Shown: positions 1 through 9,131 of the stretch, piece after piece
Position numbering within the stretch: the stretch's first letter is position 1
How the letters are laid out: the number at the start of each line of letters is the position of its first letter
Assembly: GCF_000340885.1 (NCBI RefSeq)
Contig: NC_020291.1
Location: 1,797,001 to 1,861,000, forward strand
Length of the DNA stretch: 64,000 bases
Direction: 5' to 3'
Origin: Clostridium saccharoperbutylacetonicum N1-4(HMT)
GTDB lineage: Bacteria > Bacillota > Clostridia > Clostridiales > Clostridiaceae
The notes under the pieces: model-generated
The model's database searches: none
What the model was told of the DNA's origin: nothing
Seen by the model: only the letters and a program-made list of their open reading frames with translations
Made by a program: the position numbers and the translations under genes

Positions 1-52
1 GAAGAAATTTAGTAATATGTAGACTGAGATTGGGTATAATAAATAAAGTTTG

Positions 53-84
53 GAGGCTATTGTAACGTGAGTTGCAATAGTCTC
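53..84. other. Inverted repeat at the window edge
   Basis: GAGGCTATTG and CAATAGTCTC form a 10-pair hairpin (one G-T pair) with a 12-base loop. No clear T-run follows, so a terminator for an upstream gene outside the window is only a possibility. The rest of 1-185 is AT-rich promoter-like sequence without a gene. Confidence 0.3.
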
Positions 85-185
85 TAAATATTATTGAATA
101 TTTTCATAATATAAGATATAATTTGCTAAAATGTATGTAAAAAAAGTATAAATAGAGAATAGTTTCTTAAATTAGGAGAATTAAT

Positions 186-1949
186 ATGATTATGTGGATT
201 AGAAATAAAATTTATTCACTTTTTTCAAGCAATCAGTATTCATTCAAACGTCAAAATATAAATATATGCTTAATATATGCTATAATTGGTATTGTTTGGA
301 TTTATTTTTCAGATACAATTATTGCAATAATTGTAAAGGATCAGAATGGAATATTAAAATTCAGTATTTATAAAGGTTTTCTATATATAATTGTAACAAC
401 AATCATTCTCTATTTATTAATTGGAACATTTTTGAAAAAAATATATTTTGTAGAACGACAACTTAATAATACTCATGAAGAGCTTGAAGCTTATGCTCAA
501 CAATTAGCTGCTTATGAAGAGGAATTACGAAGTCAATATGAACAAATAAATGAAGAGCAGCAAAAACTAAATAAAAGCGAAGAAAAGAGTAGAGCAATTA
601 TTAAAGCTATTCCAGATGTCTTGTTTATTATCAATTTTCAAGGTGTTTTTATAGGATGTGAAACCGATGATGATAATTTGCTATTAGTATCAAGAGAAAA
701 ATTTATAGGAAGAAGTATCGCAGAAATTATGCCAAATGAAGTAGCTGAACTGGCTGATAAAAGTTTAAAACTTCTATTGCAAACTGGTGATTTACAAAGT
801 TTTGAGTATAAGTTAATTGATGAAGGAATTGAAGGCTATTTTGAAATAAGAATGGTTAAGAATGGAGAAAATGAAGTATTAGCTATATTAAGAGATATAA
901 CTGTTAGAAAGAAATTAGAAGAAAGTTTGCAATACTTAAGTTATAATGATCAATTAACAGGACTATATAATAGACGTTTCTATGAGGATGAATTGATTAG
1001 GTTAGATGTGAAAAATAATTTTCCTCTGACCATAGTTTTAGGTGATGTAAATGGCTTGAAATTAATTAATGACTCTTTTGGTCATGTTGTGGGGGATGAG
1101 TTAATTAGAAAAACAGCACAAATAATAAAAGAAGGCTGTAGACCTCAAGATATTATCGTTAGGTTAGGCGGAGATGAATTTGTTATTTTGATGCCTAAAA
1201 CAGATACCGATGAAGCAGAAAGGATTATTAAAAATATTAATAGTTTAGCTAAAGAGGAAAAAATACAGAATATAGATTTGTCTATTTCTTTTGGATATGA
1301 GACAAAACATAATGTGGAAGAGAATATCCAAGATATATTTAGAAAAGCTGAAGATTATATGTATAAAAGAAAGCTTTTTGAAAGTTCAAATATGAGGGGA
1401 AAAACTATTAGTACAATAATTAATACCCTTAATGAAAAGAATAGGAATGAAGAACAGCATTCAGTTAGAGTATCACAATTATGTGAAGCTATGGGGATGA
1501 GGCTCAAGTTACCAGAGACAAGAGTTCAAGAGTTAAAAACAGCTGGATTATTGCATGATATAGGAAAAGTAGCAATAGCAGAAAGTATTCTTAATAAGAC
1601 AGGAAAACTTACAGTTGAAGAATATAATGAAATTAAGCGACACCCTGAAATTGGATTTAGAATATTAAGTACAGTAAATGAATTATCAGATATTGCAGAG
1701 TACATACTTTCCCATCATGAAAGATGGGATGGAAGTGGATATCCTAAGGGGATTAAAGGTGAAGAAATTCCTATGGAAGCACGCATTATATCAATTGCAG
1801 ATACATATGATGCAATAACTAGTGATAGAAGTTATCGAAAAGCATTAACAAAGGAGTTTGCGATAGAAGAGTTAAAACGAAACTCTGGAAGTCAATTTGA
1901 TCCCAAATTAGTTAATTTATTTGTAGATGAAGTGATTGATTTTTTATAG
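186..1949 (+). CDS. Membrane GGDEF / HD-GYP cyclic-di-GMP protein with PAS domain
   Basis: A 587-residue protein that carries both halves of c-di-GMP turnover. Two membrane helices lie at about residues 25-48 and 62-84, then a Gln/Glu-rich coiled coil to about 130, a PAS-like domain (about 130-250), GGDEF (about 255-400) and HD-GYP (about 410-587). The signature RLGGDEF is intact at about residue 326, so cyclase activity is likely. RPQD sits exactly five residues before GGDEF, matching the product-inhibition I-site RxxD. The phosphodiesterase half is also canonical: HDIGK at about 457 and HHERWDGSGYP. Family knowledge says GGDEF makes and HD-GYP degrades c-di-GMP; which dominates here cannot be read from sequence. 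The start is supported by TTAGGAGAATTAAT upstream. It is monocistronic by spacing. Confidence 0.9.
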   Translation: MIMWIRNKIYSLFSSNQYSFKRQNINICLIYAIIGIVWIYFSDTIIAIIVKDQNGILKFSIYKGFLYIIVTTIILYLLIGTFLKKIYFVERQLNNTHEELEAYAQQLAAYEEELRSQYEQINEEQQKLNKSEEKSRAIIKAIPDVLFIINFQGVFIGCETDDDNLLLVSREKFIGRSIAEIMPNEVAELADKSLKLLLQTGDLQSFEYKLIDEGIEGYFEIRMVKNGENEVLAILRDITVRKKLEESLQYLSYNDQLTGLYNRRFYEDELIRLDVKNNFPLTIVLGDVNGLKLINDSFGHVVGDELIRKTAQIIKEGCRPQDIIVRLGGDEFVILMPKTDTDEAERIIKNINSLAKEEKIQNIDLSISFGYETKHNVEENIQDIFRKAEDYMYKRKLFESSNMRGKTISTIINTLNEKNRNEEQHSVRVSQLCEAMGMRLKLPETRVQELKTAGLLHDIGKVAIAESILNKTGKLTVEEYNEIKRHPEIGFRILSTVNELSDIAEYILSHHERWDGSGYPKGIKGEEIPMEARIISIADTYDAITSDRSYRKALTKEFAIEELKRNSGSQFDPKLVNLFVDEVIDFL

Positions 1950-2033
1950 GATTTGCATTATGTTTCAAAAAGTTGTATAATTTTGGATTAAGTATTACTT
2001 AGTGGAAAAAATGTATTAACGTGATAATTATTA

Positions 2034-2087
2034 GATATTAAGAGAAGGAGGATATCTTGATAATTTTAGTTGTCATGTCTTAATATC
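2034..2087 (+). promoter_or_regulatory. Candidate leader-peptide attenuator upstream of the MFS gene
   Basis: Perfect 10-base arms GATATTAAGA (2034-2043) and TCTTAATATC (2078-2087) enclose a strong ribosome site AGAAGGAGG and a short frame, TTG at 2057 to TAA at 2083, reading MIILVVMS. The stop codon lies in the 3' arm. The exporter ribosome site GAAAGGAGATG follows directly. This is the layout of translational attenuators of drug-resistance genes; that function is inference. Confidence 0.4.
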
Positions 2088-2103
2088 ATTGAAAGGAGAT
2101 GTT

Positions 2104-3372
2104 ATGTTTAAAATTAGACAAAGTTTTGAGCAGTATAGGGGACTACCGAGGGAAATTTATATTCTTTTTATTGGGAGAATTATAAATTGCCTTGGATCCT
2201 TTGTTGGCCCTTTGATGACGCTTATTTTAACACAAAAATTTGGTATGTCTTCAGCTGAATCTGGAAGCTTTATTGCATTGCAATCATGTTTGCAGGGGAT
2301 TGGTTTGGTGATAGGTGGAAAAATGGTTGATTCCTTTGGTCGTAAAAAAGTAATAGTTGTATGTCAATCATTAGGTGCTGTTTTGATTATTTTATGTGGA
2401 ATTATACCAATATCAATGCTTACGGCTAAAATGATGATAGCATCATCCTGCCTTTATTCAATGGCATTTACAGCGTATGATGCATTGCAAGCAGATGTTA
2501 CAAATACTAAAAATAGAAAAGTTTCATATTCCTTATTATATATGGGAATAAATATTGGGTTTGCTATTGGACCAATTATTGGAGGGTTTCTATATAAAAA
2601 TTATATATCATTAGTATTTATTGGTGATGCAGTTACAACTATAATTTCTATGGTTCTTGTTATGGTCTTAATTAAAGAGAAAACAATTTATAAAAGTACA
2701 ATAGAGAATGAAGAAGAAAACAAAATGGAAGAAAGAAATGAGTTAGAAGATAATGTAGAAGGCTCAGTATTTAAAATTTTAATGAGTAGGCCAATTCTTC
2801 TTGTATTTTGTATGATTATGTTTTTTAGAAATTTTACATATGCAGAGTGGCCTTTTGCTTTGCCGCTTCAACTTGGAAAGATATATGGAAGTGATGGAGC
2901 AAGTATGTTTGCGTTATTAGGAGCTGTAAATGGGACGATTGTAATAATTGGAACTCCTTTCCTAATGAAACTAACTAAAAAATTCTCGGAATTAATGAAT
3001 ATATGTTTAGGAAACTTTATATATGTAATTTCCTTTTTTATGTTTGGATGCATAGGTTCTATGCCGTTGTTTATTATGGCGGTTTCGCTTATGACTTTTG
3101 GAGAGATAATTGGAGCAGCAAATTCATCTGCCTTTATTTCCAATAATTCTCCGGCATCTCATAGAGGTAGATTAAACTCAACCTTATCAATAATAATAAT
3201 GAGTGGTGGTGCACTTTCTCCTATGATAATTGGAAATATAATAGAGAAGTATGGATTAATGCCCGGATATACCTTGGCTGCTGCTAGTGCTTTATTAGCT
3301 GTGGTTTTAGGAATTATTGCAGAGAAAATTGCAAAAAATCGAATGATTATTAGGAATAGCGCAACTATTTGA
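2104..3372 (+). CDS. MFS-family efflux transporter
   Basis: A 422-residue, twelve-helix Major Facilitator Superfamily protein. The loop after helix 2 reads GKMVDSFGRKKVIV, the conserved MFS motif A (GxxxDRxGRRK), and a long charged loop rich in Glu (about residues 200-220) separates the two six-helix halves. Such carriers of about 400 residues usually export drugs or small metabolites by proton antiport; the substrate is unknown. ATG 2104 is chosen because GAAAGGAGATGTT lies just before it; an in-frame TTG at 2089 overlaps that ribosome site and is unlikely. The gene follows a possible leader-peptide attenuator, which fits a drug-inducible exporter. It stands alone, with htpG starting from its own promoter downstream. 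Confidence 0.85.
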   Translation: MFKIRQSFEQYRGLPREIYILFIGRIINCLGSFVGPLMTLILTQKFGMSSAESGSFIALQSCLQGIGLVIGGKMVDSFGRKKVIVVCQSLGAVLIILCGIIPISMLTAKMMIASSCLYSMAFTAYDALQADVTNTKNRKVSYSLLYMGINIGFAIGPIIGGFLYKNYISLVFIGDAVTTIISMVLVMVLIKEKTIYKSTIENEEENKMEERNELEDNVEGSVFKILMSRPILLVFCMIMFFRNFTYAEWPFALPLQLGKIYGSDGASMFALLGAVNGTIVIIGTPFLMKLTKKFSELMNICLGNFIYVISFFMFGCIGSMPLFIMAVSLMTFGEIIGAANSSAFISNNSPASHRGRLNSTLSIIIMSGGALSPMIIGNIIEKYGLMPGYTLAAASALLAVVLGIIAEKIAKNRMIIRNSATI

Positions 3373-3385
3373 TAGCAAGAATTAT

Positions 3386-3414
3386 TTGACAATTTTTATT
3401 GTTTATTCTAAAAT
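3386..3414 (+). promoter_or_regulatory. Sigma-A type promoter of htpG
   Basis: TTGACA (3386-3391), a 17-base spacer and TAAAAT (3409-3414) match a vegetative promoter closely, 36 bases before the htpG start. No CIRCE or CtsR site is visible around it. Confidence 0.65.
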
Positions 3415-3449
3415 ATTTTTTGGGAAAAAATTAAGAGGAGTGGTTATAC

Positions 3450-5384
3450 ATGATAAAAGAAAATGGTAATATTTCAATTGATACTGAGAACATATTTCCT
3501 ATTATTAAGAAATGGCTATACTCTGATAAAGACATATTTATAAGAGAAGTAATAAGCAATGCATGTGATGCAATTAGTAAATTTCAAAGGTTAGTTTCTC
3601 TTGGAGAGGCAAATAACAATGGAGATGATATATATAAGGTTACAGTATCAGTAAATAAGGAAAAGAAAACTCTTAAATTTATTGATAATGGTATTGGTAT
3701 GACAGAAGAAGAGGTTAAAAAGTACATTAACCAAGTAGCTTTTTCTGGAGCAACTGACTTTATGGAAAAGTATAAGGACAAAATGGATGAAGGAAAAGAT
3801 ATAATTGGACATTTTGGACTTGGGTTTTATTCAACTTTTATGGTATCAACTAAGGTACAAATAGATACTCAATCTTATAAAGAAGGAGCAGAATCTGTAA
3901 GATGGGAATGTTCAGGTGGTACTGAGTATGAAATTGCACCTTCAGAGGAAAGAAAAACAAGAGGTACAACTATCACATTATTTATAGATGATGAAAGTAC
4001 AGAGTTTTTAGAAGAATACAAGGTTAGAGAAATAATAAAAAAATATTGTTCATTCTTACCAACAGAAATATATTTAGAAGATGAAAATAAGCCAAAAGAA
4101 GAACCGAAATATGAAACAAAGAAAAATGAGGATGGAACTGAATATCAAGAATTAGTTGAGCCAGAAGCACCAAAACCTTTAAATGATACAAATCCATTGT
4201 GGGTTAAGGCTCCTAAGGATTGTACTGATGAAGAATACAAAGATTTCTATAGAAAAGTATTTATGGATTTCAATGAACCTTTGTTTTGGATTCATTTAAA
4301 TGTAGATTATCCATTTAATTTAAAAGGAATATTGTATTTCCCTAAATTAACTCATGAATTTGAAGCAACTGAAGGTCAAGTAAAATTATATAACAACCAA
4401 GTGTTTGTTGCTGATAATATTAAGGAAGTAATTCCAGAATTCTTATTATTATTAAAAGGTACAATAGATTGTCCTGATTTGCCTTTAAATGTTTCAAGAA
4501 GCTTCCTTCAAAATGACAAAGAGGTTTCAAAAATTTCAAATCATATAGTTAAGAAGGTTGCAGATAAATTAGTAGATTTATTTAAAAATAGCAGAGAAGA
4601 ATTTAATAAGTTCTGGCCAGACATACAAATATTCATTAAATATGGTTGCTTAAGAGATCCAAAATTCTATGATAAGATAAAAGAAATAGTTATCTTCAAG
4701 AATTTAAAAGGTGAATTTGTAACATTAAAGGATTATCTTGAAGCTAATAAGGAAAAGCATGAAAATAAAGTCTTCTATGCTAACGATGAAAAACAACAAT
4801 CACAGTACATTAAAATGTTCAAAGAATATGACTTAGATGCAGTGATTTTAGATTGCTCATTAGATGATCACTTTATTTCATTCTTAGAAATGCATGAAGC
4901 AGGGGTTAAATTCAACAGAATTGATTCAGATATTTCAGATACATTAGGAAGCAAAACTGATGAAAATGATGAGACTGCAAAAGCATTAAATAAGGAAATT
5001 GAAGAGTTATTTAAAACTTCTCTCGGAGATAAAATTAAGAATTTATCAGTAGAAGGATTAAAAAATGAAGAAACTCCAGCACTTATACTTGTATCTGAAG
5101 AATCGAGAAGAATGGCTCAAATGAGCAAGATGTATGCAAAATCAGGAATGAGTTTCCCAGGAATGTTTGATGAAGAAAAAACTTTGGTAATTAATAATAA
5201 CAATGCTATTATTAAAAAACTTTTAGAGGTATATAAGGATGATGGGAAAAAGGATGAGGTTAAGTTTATTTGTGAGCATATTTTAGATTTAGCTAAGATT
5301 GCTAACAAGGAATTAGATGCAAGTGAAATGGATGAATTTATAAAAAGAAATAATCAATTATTAAGTAAGGTTATATTATTATAA
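3450..5384 (+). CDS. htpG: Chaperone HtpG (Hsp90 family)
   Basis: A 644-residue cytosolic ATP-dependent chaperone of usual bacterial Hsp90 length. The N-terminal GHKL ATPase shows the expected motifs: EVISNACDA near residue 35 with the catalytic Glu and Mg-binding Asn, DNGIGMT near 75, and GHFGLGFYS near 120. The middle domain contains LNVSRSFLQND with the catalytic-loop Arg, and the C-terminal dimerisation domain follows. An acidic stretch around residues 210-240 corresponds to the linker between N-terminal and middle domains. The start follows AAGAGGAGTGG. It is flanked by its own promoter and a strong terminator, so it is monocistronic. Bacterial HtpG helps refold proteins under stress. 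Confidence 0.97.
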   Translation: MIKENGNISIDTENIFPIIKKWLYSDKDIFIREVISNACDAISKFQRLVSLGEANNNGDDIYKVTVSVNKEKKTLKFIDNGIGMTEEEVKKYINQVAFSGATDFMEKYKDKMDEGKDIIGHFGLGFYSTFMVSTKVQIDTQSYKEGAESVRWECSGGTEYEIAPSEERKTRGTTITLFIDDESTEFLEEYKVREIIKKYCSFLPTEIYLEDENKPKEEPKYETKKNEDGTEYQELVEPEAPKPLNDTNPLWVKAPKDCTDEEYKDFYRKVFMDFNEPLFWIHLNVDYPFNLKGILYFPKLTHEFEATEGQVKLYNNQVFVADNIKEVIPEFLLLLKGTIDCPDLPLNVSRSFLQNDKEVSKISNHIVKKVADKLVDLFKNSREEFNKFWPDIQIFIKYGCLRDPKFYDKIKEIVIFKNLKGEFVTLKDYLEANKEKHENKVFYANDEKQQSQYIKMFKEYDLDAVILDCSLDDHFISFLEMHEAGVKFNRIDSDISDTLGSKTDENDETAKALNKEIEELFKTSLGDKIKNLSVEGLKNEETPALILVSEESRRMAQMSKMYAKSGMSFPGMFDEEKTLVINNNNAIIKKLLEVYKDDGKKDEVKFICEHILDLAKIANKELDASEMDEFIKRNNQLLSKVILL

Positions 5385-5414
5385 TTTAATTGAATAGACA
5401 ATGTGTTAAAATGG

Positions 5415-5463
5415 TTCTAAGCATCTAAAATAAATTTATAGGATGCTTAGAATCTATTTTTTT
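5415..5463 (+). terminator. Rho-independent terminator of htpG
   Basis: TTCTAAGCATC and GATGCTTAGAA pair perfectly (11 bp) around a loop, followed by a T-rich run. Confidence 0.85.
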
Positions 5464-5712
5464 TCATCTAATTAGACAATTAATGATATGAAGATCATTG
5501 GAAAAATAAGGATGGAATATGACAAATTTAGTACTTTTAAAAAAATATATGAAAATTGAAATTGGATTTTAAATATGATAAAATATTTCTATATAAATTA
5601 TAGCACGGTTTGACAAGGATGTTTAATTTGTGAGGAGCGTGGTTACAATTTATAAATTGTAACCAATAAGAAAGGAATATGCTGAATTTGTATGAGATGG
5701 AAGGGAAGCCTT

Positions 5713-8178
5713 ATGATTGATAAAATTTTTAGACCTAAAATATTAAACAGACCTCGTATAGATAAAATGTTATCACAAATGTTGGAAGTGTCAGTGTTTT
5801 TTATATCAGCTTCCATGGGATATGGTAAAAGTACTGCTGTTAAAAATTTTTTACGAAAGAAAAATGAAATACAAACTATTTGGTTTGATAATCCAGATGA
5901 AGATATTGATTCCACTTGGAGATGGATTAAATTTTGCAATTCAATTAAAGTTGCAAATCCTAATTTAGGTCAAAAACTTAGCGCATATGGAGTTCCCAAA
6001 AATAATACAGATTTATATACAATAATAGAAACAATACAAAATGCAATAAGGCAAAAAACTGTAATGATTATTGACGATTGGTATGATGCGGAAAATATTT
6101 ATGTTAATTATTTAATAAAAGCTATTGCGTTAGAAGAAATACCTAATTTGCATATTGTTATAATAAGCCGTAATAAACCTTCTAATCAATATATAGAACT
6201 TGAACTAAAGCAAAAATGTTTGGTGATGTGGCAGGATGATATTTCATATACGTTTGAGGAAACTGTAGATTTTTTTAAACTTAATGGAATTAGACTAAAT
6301 GATGAAGAGAAGGAAAAAGTATATGAGTATACAGCAGGATGGACTTCTGCTACCTATCTTTCATTGATTCAATATTATAATGAAAAAACCTTTGATAATA
6401 TACCTCAGGCAACAGAATTAATTAAGCTGGCAGTATATGATAAACTTGATGAATCTACTAAACAAATACTTTTAAAATTAGCACCTATTGATAAATTTAC
6501 GTTGGAACAAGCTATTTATGTAACAGAAAATCAGTGCTCAAGAGATGTTATCAGAGCTTTATCATCGAATAACTGTTTTATAAGATATGATACTGAAAGT
6601 AAAATTTATACGTTACATTCTATTTTGAGAAGTGCATTGATAGAAGAGGCATTGCTAAATTCAGATATAATTAAGATAAATAATCTGTGTGGGGAATGGT
6701 ACTATGAAAAGCACCATGATATGGAGGCTATAGAATATTACTACAAGGCAAATAACTTTGATCGAGTAATGGATATAATGGAAAGGAATACCTTAGTATC
6801 ACTTACCAATGTTTGGGATAGAATTATGAAACCAGTTATAGAAATGCTTAGCATGGAGCAAAAGGTAAATAGACCTGTAGCATATTTGATTTATATTGTT
6901 TTTTATATTGTTTATTTAAATATAGAAAAAGGGAAAGAACTTTTATATGAATTTTGGATTATTTATGAAATGAATGAGGATTTACCATATAGGCAACAAG
7001 TATTGGGAGAGATAGCATATGTTGAAACACTAGGTATATATGGTGATTCTAGTAAGATGGTTCAATATCTTAAGAAGGCATATGATTTGCTTGGAGGAAG
7101 AGTATCAAGAGTAGGAGAAAATTCAATGCCGCTTACCTTTGGTTCACCACATTTATTAAGCTTATTTTATAAAAGTGAAGGCAGCTTAATAAATGATGAA
7201 GCAAACTTAAGGCAGTTTACAAAGTATTTAGCTAAGATTTCGGGCGGATGTGGCGAAGGTGGAGATTATTTAGTAAGTGCTGAATATTTTTTTGAAACTG
7301 GTGATTGTGATAAAGCAGAATTATTTGCATATAAGGCATTACATAAGGCTAAACTTAAAAATCAAACTTACATAGAAATATGTGCACTATTTCTTTTGAT
7401 GCGAATTAGTGTAATTAAAAATGATGCAAGCGATGTTAAAGAAAAATATGATATTTTAACGGATCAATATAGAAATTTTGAAGTGCCAAGATTTTTTAAT
7501 GGAACAGAAATTGCACTGGGCTATATTGATGGAATCACTGGAAATTTACCTAATATGAGTAAATGGCTCGAAGATGGTGAATGTCCTAATCTACAAATAG
7601 TTTTTCCATCTAGAAGGATGAAATATATTGTTTCTGCTTTTACTATGCTGCACGAAAAAAGTTATATTGAATTAGAAGTACAAGCGGAAATTATGTTAGA
7701 AGTTTATTTGACAAAAAAGCTTATCTTTGGGATTTTATATGCATATATGATAGATTCTATAGCAAAGTACAAGCTTTATGGAGTAGAAAGTGCTAAAGAA
7801 TCGTTACAGAAAGCTATAAATTTAGCAAAAAGAGATAACATAGTAATGGTTTTTGTTGAACTTAGTCCTCATATAATCCATGTTTTAAGAGAACTTGCAA
7901 AAGAAGATGAGTTTGCTAAGGTATTATTACCAAAATGCGAGCGATTTAATGATATATATCAAAAGAATTATGCTAAAAGTGAAGAAATAGAATTGACACC
8001 GAGAGAACTTGAAGTTATGAAATTAGTGGACGAGGGGTACAAGCAAACTGAAATTTCAAATAAATTACATATAGCATTAATAACTGTAAAAAAGCACATG
8101 GCATCTGTTTACTATAAATTGGATGTTAATAATAAAACAGTAGCAATAAATTTATTAAAACAAAAAGGAATATTATAA
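5713..8178 (+). CDS. MalT-like ATP-dependent LuxR-family transcription activator
   Basis: An 821-residue regulator of the STAND/LAL type. A Walker-A-like motif SMGYGKST lies at residues 34-41 and a Walker-B-like MIIDDW near 121; a long helical, TPR-like sensor region follows, and the C-terminus (from about 750) is a LuxR helix-turn-helix, with LTPRELEVMKLVDEGYKQTE and TVKKHMASVYYKL. MalT itself is about 900 residues, so this is full-length. Family members bind an inducer and ATP, oligomerise and activate transcription; the inducer is unknown. ATG 5713 is preferred over ATG 5692 because GGAAGGGAAGCC is correctly spaced before it. The next gene downstream encodes a PTS EIIB domain, a possible but unproven target. 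Confidence 0.85.
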   Translation: MIDKIFRPKILNRPRIDKMLSQMLEVSVFFISASMGYGKSTAVKNFLRKKNEIQTIWFDNPDEDIDSTWRWIKFCNSIKVANPNLGQKLSAYGVPKNNTDLYTIIETIQNAIRQKTVMIIDDWYDAENIYVNYLIKAIALEEIPNLHIVIISRNKPSNQYIELELKQKCLVMWQDDISYTFEETVDFFKLNGIRLNDEEKEKVYEYTAGWTSATYLSLIQYYNEKTFDNIPQATELIKLAVYDKLDESTKQILLKLAPIDKFTLEQAIYVTENQCSRDVIRALSSNNCFIRYDTESKIYTLHSILRSALIEEALLNSDIIKINNLCGEWYYEKHHDMEAIEYYYKANNFDRVMDIMERNTLVSLTNVWDRIMKPVIEMLSMEQKVNRPVAYLIYIVFYIVYLNIEKGKELLYEFWIIYEMNEDLPYRQQVLGEIAYVETLGIYGDSSKMVQYLKKAYDLLGGRVSRVGENSMPLTFGSPHLLSLFYKSEGSLINDEANLRQFTKYLAKISGGCGEGGDYLVSAEYFFETGDCDKAELFAYKALHKAKLKNQTYIEICALFLLMRISVIKNDASDVKEKYDILTDQYRNFEVPRFFNGTEIALGYIDGITGNLPNMSKWLEDGECPNLQIVFPSRRMKYIVSAFTMLHEKSYIELEVQAEIMLEVYLTKKLIFGILYAYMIDSIAKYKLYGVESAKESLQKAINLAKRDNIVMVFVELSPHIIHVLRELAKEDEFAKVLLPKCERFNDIYQKNYAKSEEIELTPRELEVMKLVDEGYKQTEISNKLHIALITVKKHMASVYYKLDVNNKTVAINLLKQKGIL

Positions 8179-8594
8179 AAAAAACATAAAAAAATACAAT
8201 AAATTATACTTTAGTATAATACACAAATTTTCCAAATAGTAATATAATCTAATTGTTGAGAGATTTAATATGTTAGGGTAAATATAGATCAACTATGGGT
8301 GAAAATTGAATTTATAGAGTTAATGAAGGGTGTGGTAGTACTAATTAAGGGGTTAATTGTACTACCGAAAAATCAAAATATAGTAAATACTTTTTTGGGG
8401 ATCTAAAAAACAAGGGGTTTAGGGATAGGTTCTGATTATAAGGTATTTATTATATTTTTTTCTAGAAAAATTAGGGAGAAAATTGTTAAGTTTGTTGAGA
8501 AGTATTGAAATATACAATATTGTAATATTTTGTGAAATTTACAATTTGTATGCTTTTAATATAGAATCAATTAAAAATTAGGGGGAGAGTTTAG
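8179..8594 (+). other. Non-coding gap between the MalT-like gene and the EIIB gene
   Basis: 416 bases with no credible ORF. The last 200 bases are AT-rich, and a G-rich patch around 8396-8431 has no homology I recognise. The main structured part is the inverted repeat listed at 8334-8366. It could be a leader RNA or operator region for the EIIB gene. Confidence 0.4.
8334..8366. promoter_or_regulatory. Strong inverted repeat, possible operator or RNA hairpin
   Basis: GGTAGTAC and GTACTACC pair perfectly, and the dyad continues inward through AATTAA and TTAATT around a GGGG loop. There is no T-run, so it is not a terminator. It lies about 230 bases before the EIIB gene and could be bound by the upstream MalT-like protein; this is inference. 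Confidence 0.4.
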
Positions 8595-8864
8595 ATGAAC
8601 ACAGAACTTACTAAATCAGCAGAAGATATTTTAGGTTTCATTGGATATGAAGATAATATTGTATCCGTTGGAAACTGCACAACAAGATTGAGATTGAATT
8701 TAAGAGACAAAAGAAAGGTAGATGTTGGACAATTTAAAAAAGTTGAGGGAGTTTTAGGGATTGTTGAAACAAAAGAACAATTGCAAATAATACTTGAGCC
8801 TAAAAAGGCAAAAATTTTAATTACTGAATTCAAAAAAGTTTATGAATTCAAAAATAGAATTTAG
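8595..8864 (+). CDS. Stand-alone PTS EIIB domain (glucose/sucrose type)
   Basis: An 89-residue cytosolic protein that is almost entirely one EIIB domain of the glucose superfamily. The phosphorylated cysteine is C28 in VGNCTTRLRL, the family signature. Normally this domain is fused to a membrane EIIC and receives phosphate from EIIA; here no EIIC or EIIA lies nearby. It may serve a distant EIIC or have a regulatory role, for example toward a PRD- or MalT-type regulator. GGGGGAGAGTTTAG precedes the ATG. It lies between the MalT-like regulator and the SCIFF gene. Confidence 0.85.
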   Translation: MNTELTKSAEDILGFIGYEDNIVSVGNCTTRLRLNLRDKRKVDVGQFKKVEGVLGIVETKEQLQIILEPKKAKILITEFKKVYEFKNRI

Positions 8865-8935
8865 ATAAATCTTTAATAACCTCCTATAGTATGATATAAT
8901 AGCTACGGATATTTTTTTTGATGGAGGATTTTGGA

Positions 8936-9073
8936 ATGAAACACATAAAAACTATAAACAAACCAAATATAAAAAATAGTTTATGCAAACCAGGATGCAA
9001 AGAATGTGCAAACTCATGTCAATCAGCTTGTAAGACATCTTGTACAGTTGCAAACTTAGAATGTGAAAACTAA
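8936..9073 (+). CDS. SCIFF ribosomal peptide precursor
   Basis: A 45-residue peptide beginning MKHIKTINK, with cysteines at 17, 21, 24, 28, 32, 36 and 43 and the run CQSACKTSCTV. This matches the SCIFF family (six cysteines in forty-five residues), nearly universal in Clostridia. In the studied homologue CteA a thioether joins a core Cys to Thr37; here C32 and T37 are both present. The function of mature SCIFF is not established. ATGGAGGATTTTGGA provides the ribosome site. The maturase gene follows after 58 bases with a small hairpin between them, an arrangement that may give more peptide than enzyme. Confidence 0.95.
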   Translation: MKHIKTINKPNIKNSLCKPGCKECANSCQSACKTSCTVANLECEN

Positions 9074-9078
9074 TTTTC

Positions 9079-9104
9079 AAGCAGTAGCTTTATAGTTACT
9101 GCTT
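9079..9104 (+). terminator. Hairpin between SCIFF and its maturase (leaky terminator?)
   Basis: AAGCAGTA and TACTGCTT pair perfectly with a short loop, but only a weak T-rich tail follows. It may partly stop transcription or protect the short SCIFF message. Confidence 0.5.
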
Positions 9105-9131
9105 ACTTTATATGTTTAGGAGGGAAAAGAT

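Noticed and set aside
8179..8594. Riboswitch before the EIIB gene
   Set aside because: I compared it with purine, c-di-GMP and T-box consensus words and found no match; only one hairpin is clear.
9079..9104. Strong terminator separating SCIFF from maturase
   Set aside because: The T-run is weak and the genes form a known pair, so I treat it as at most a leaky terminator.
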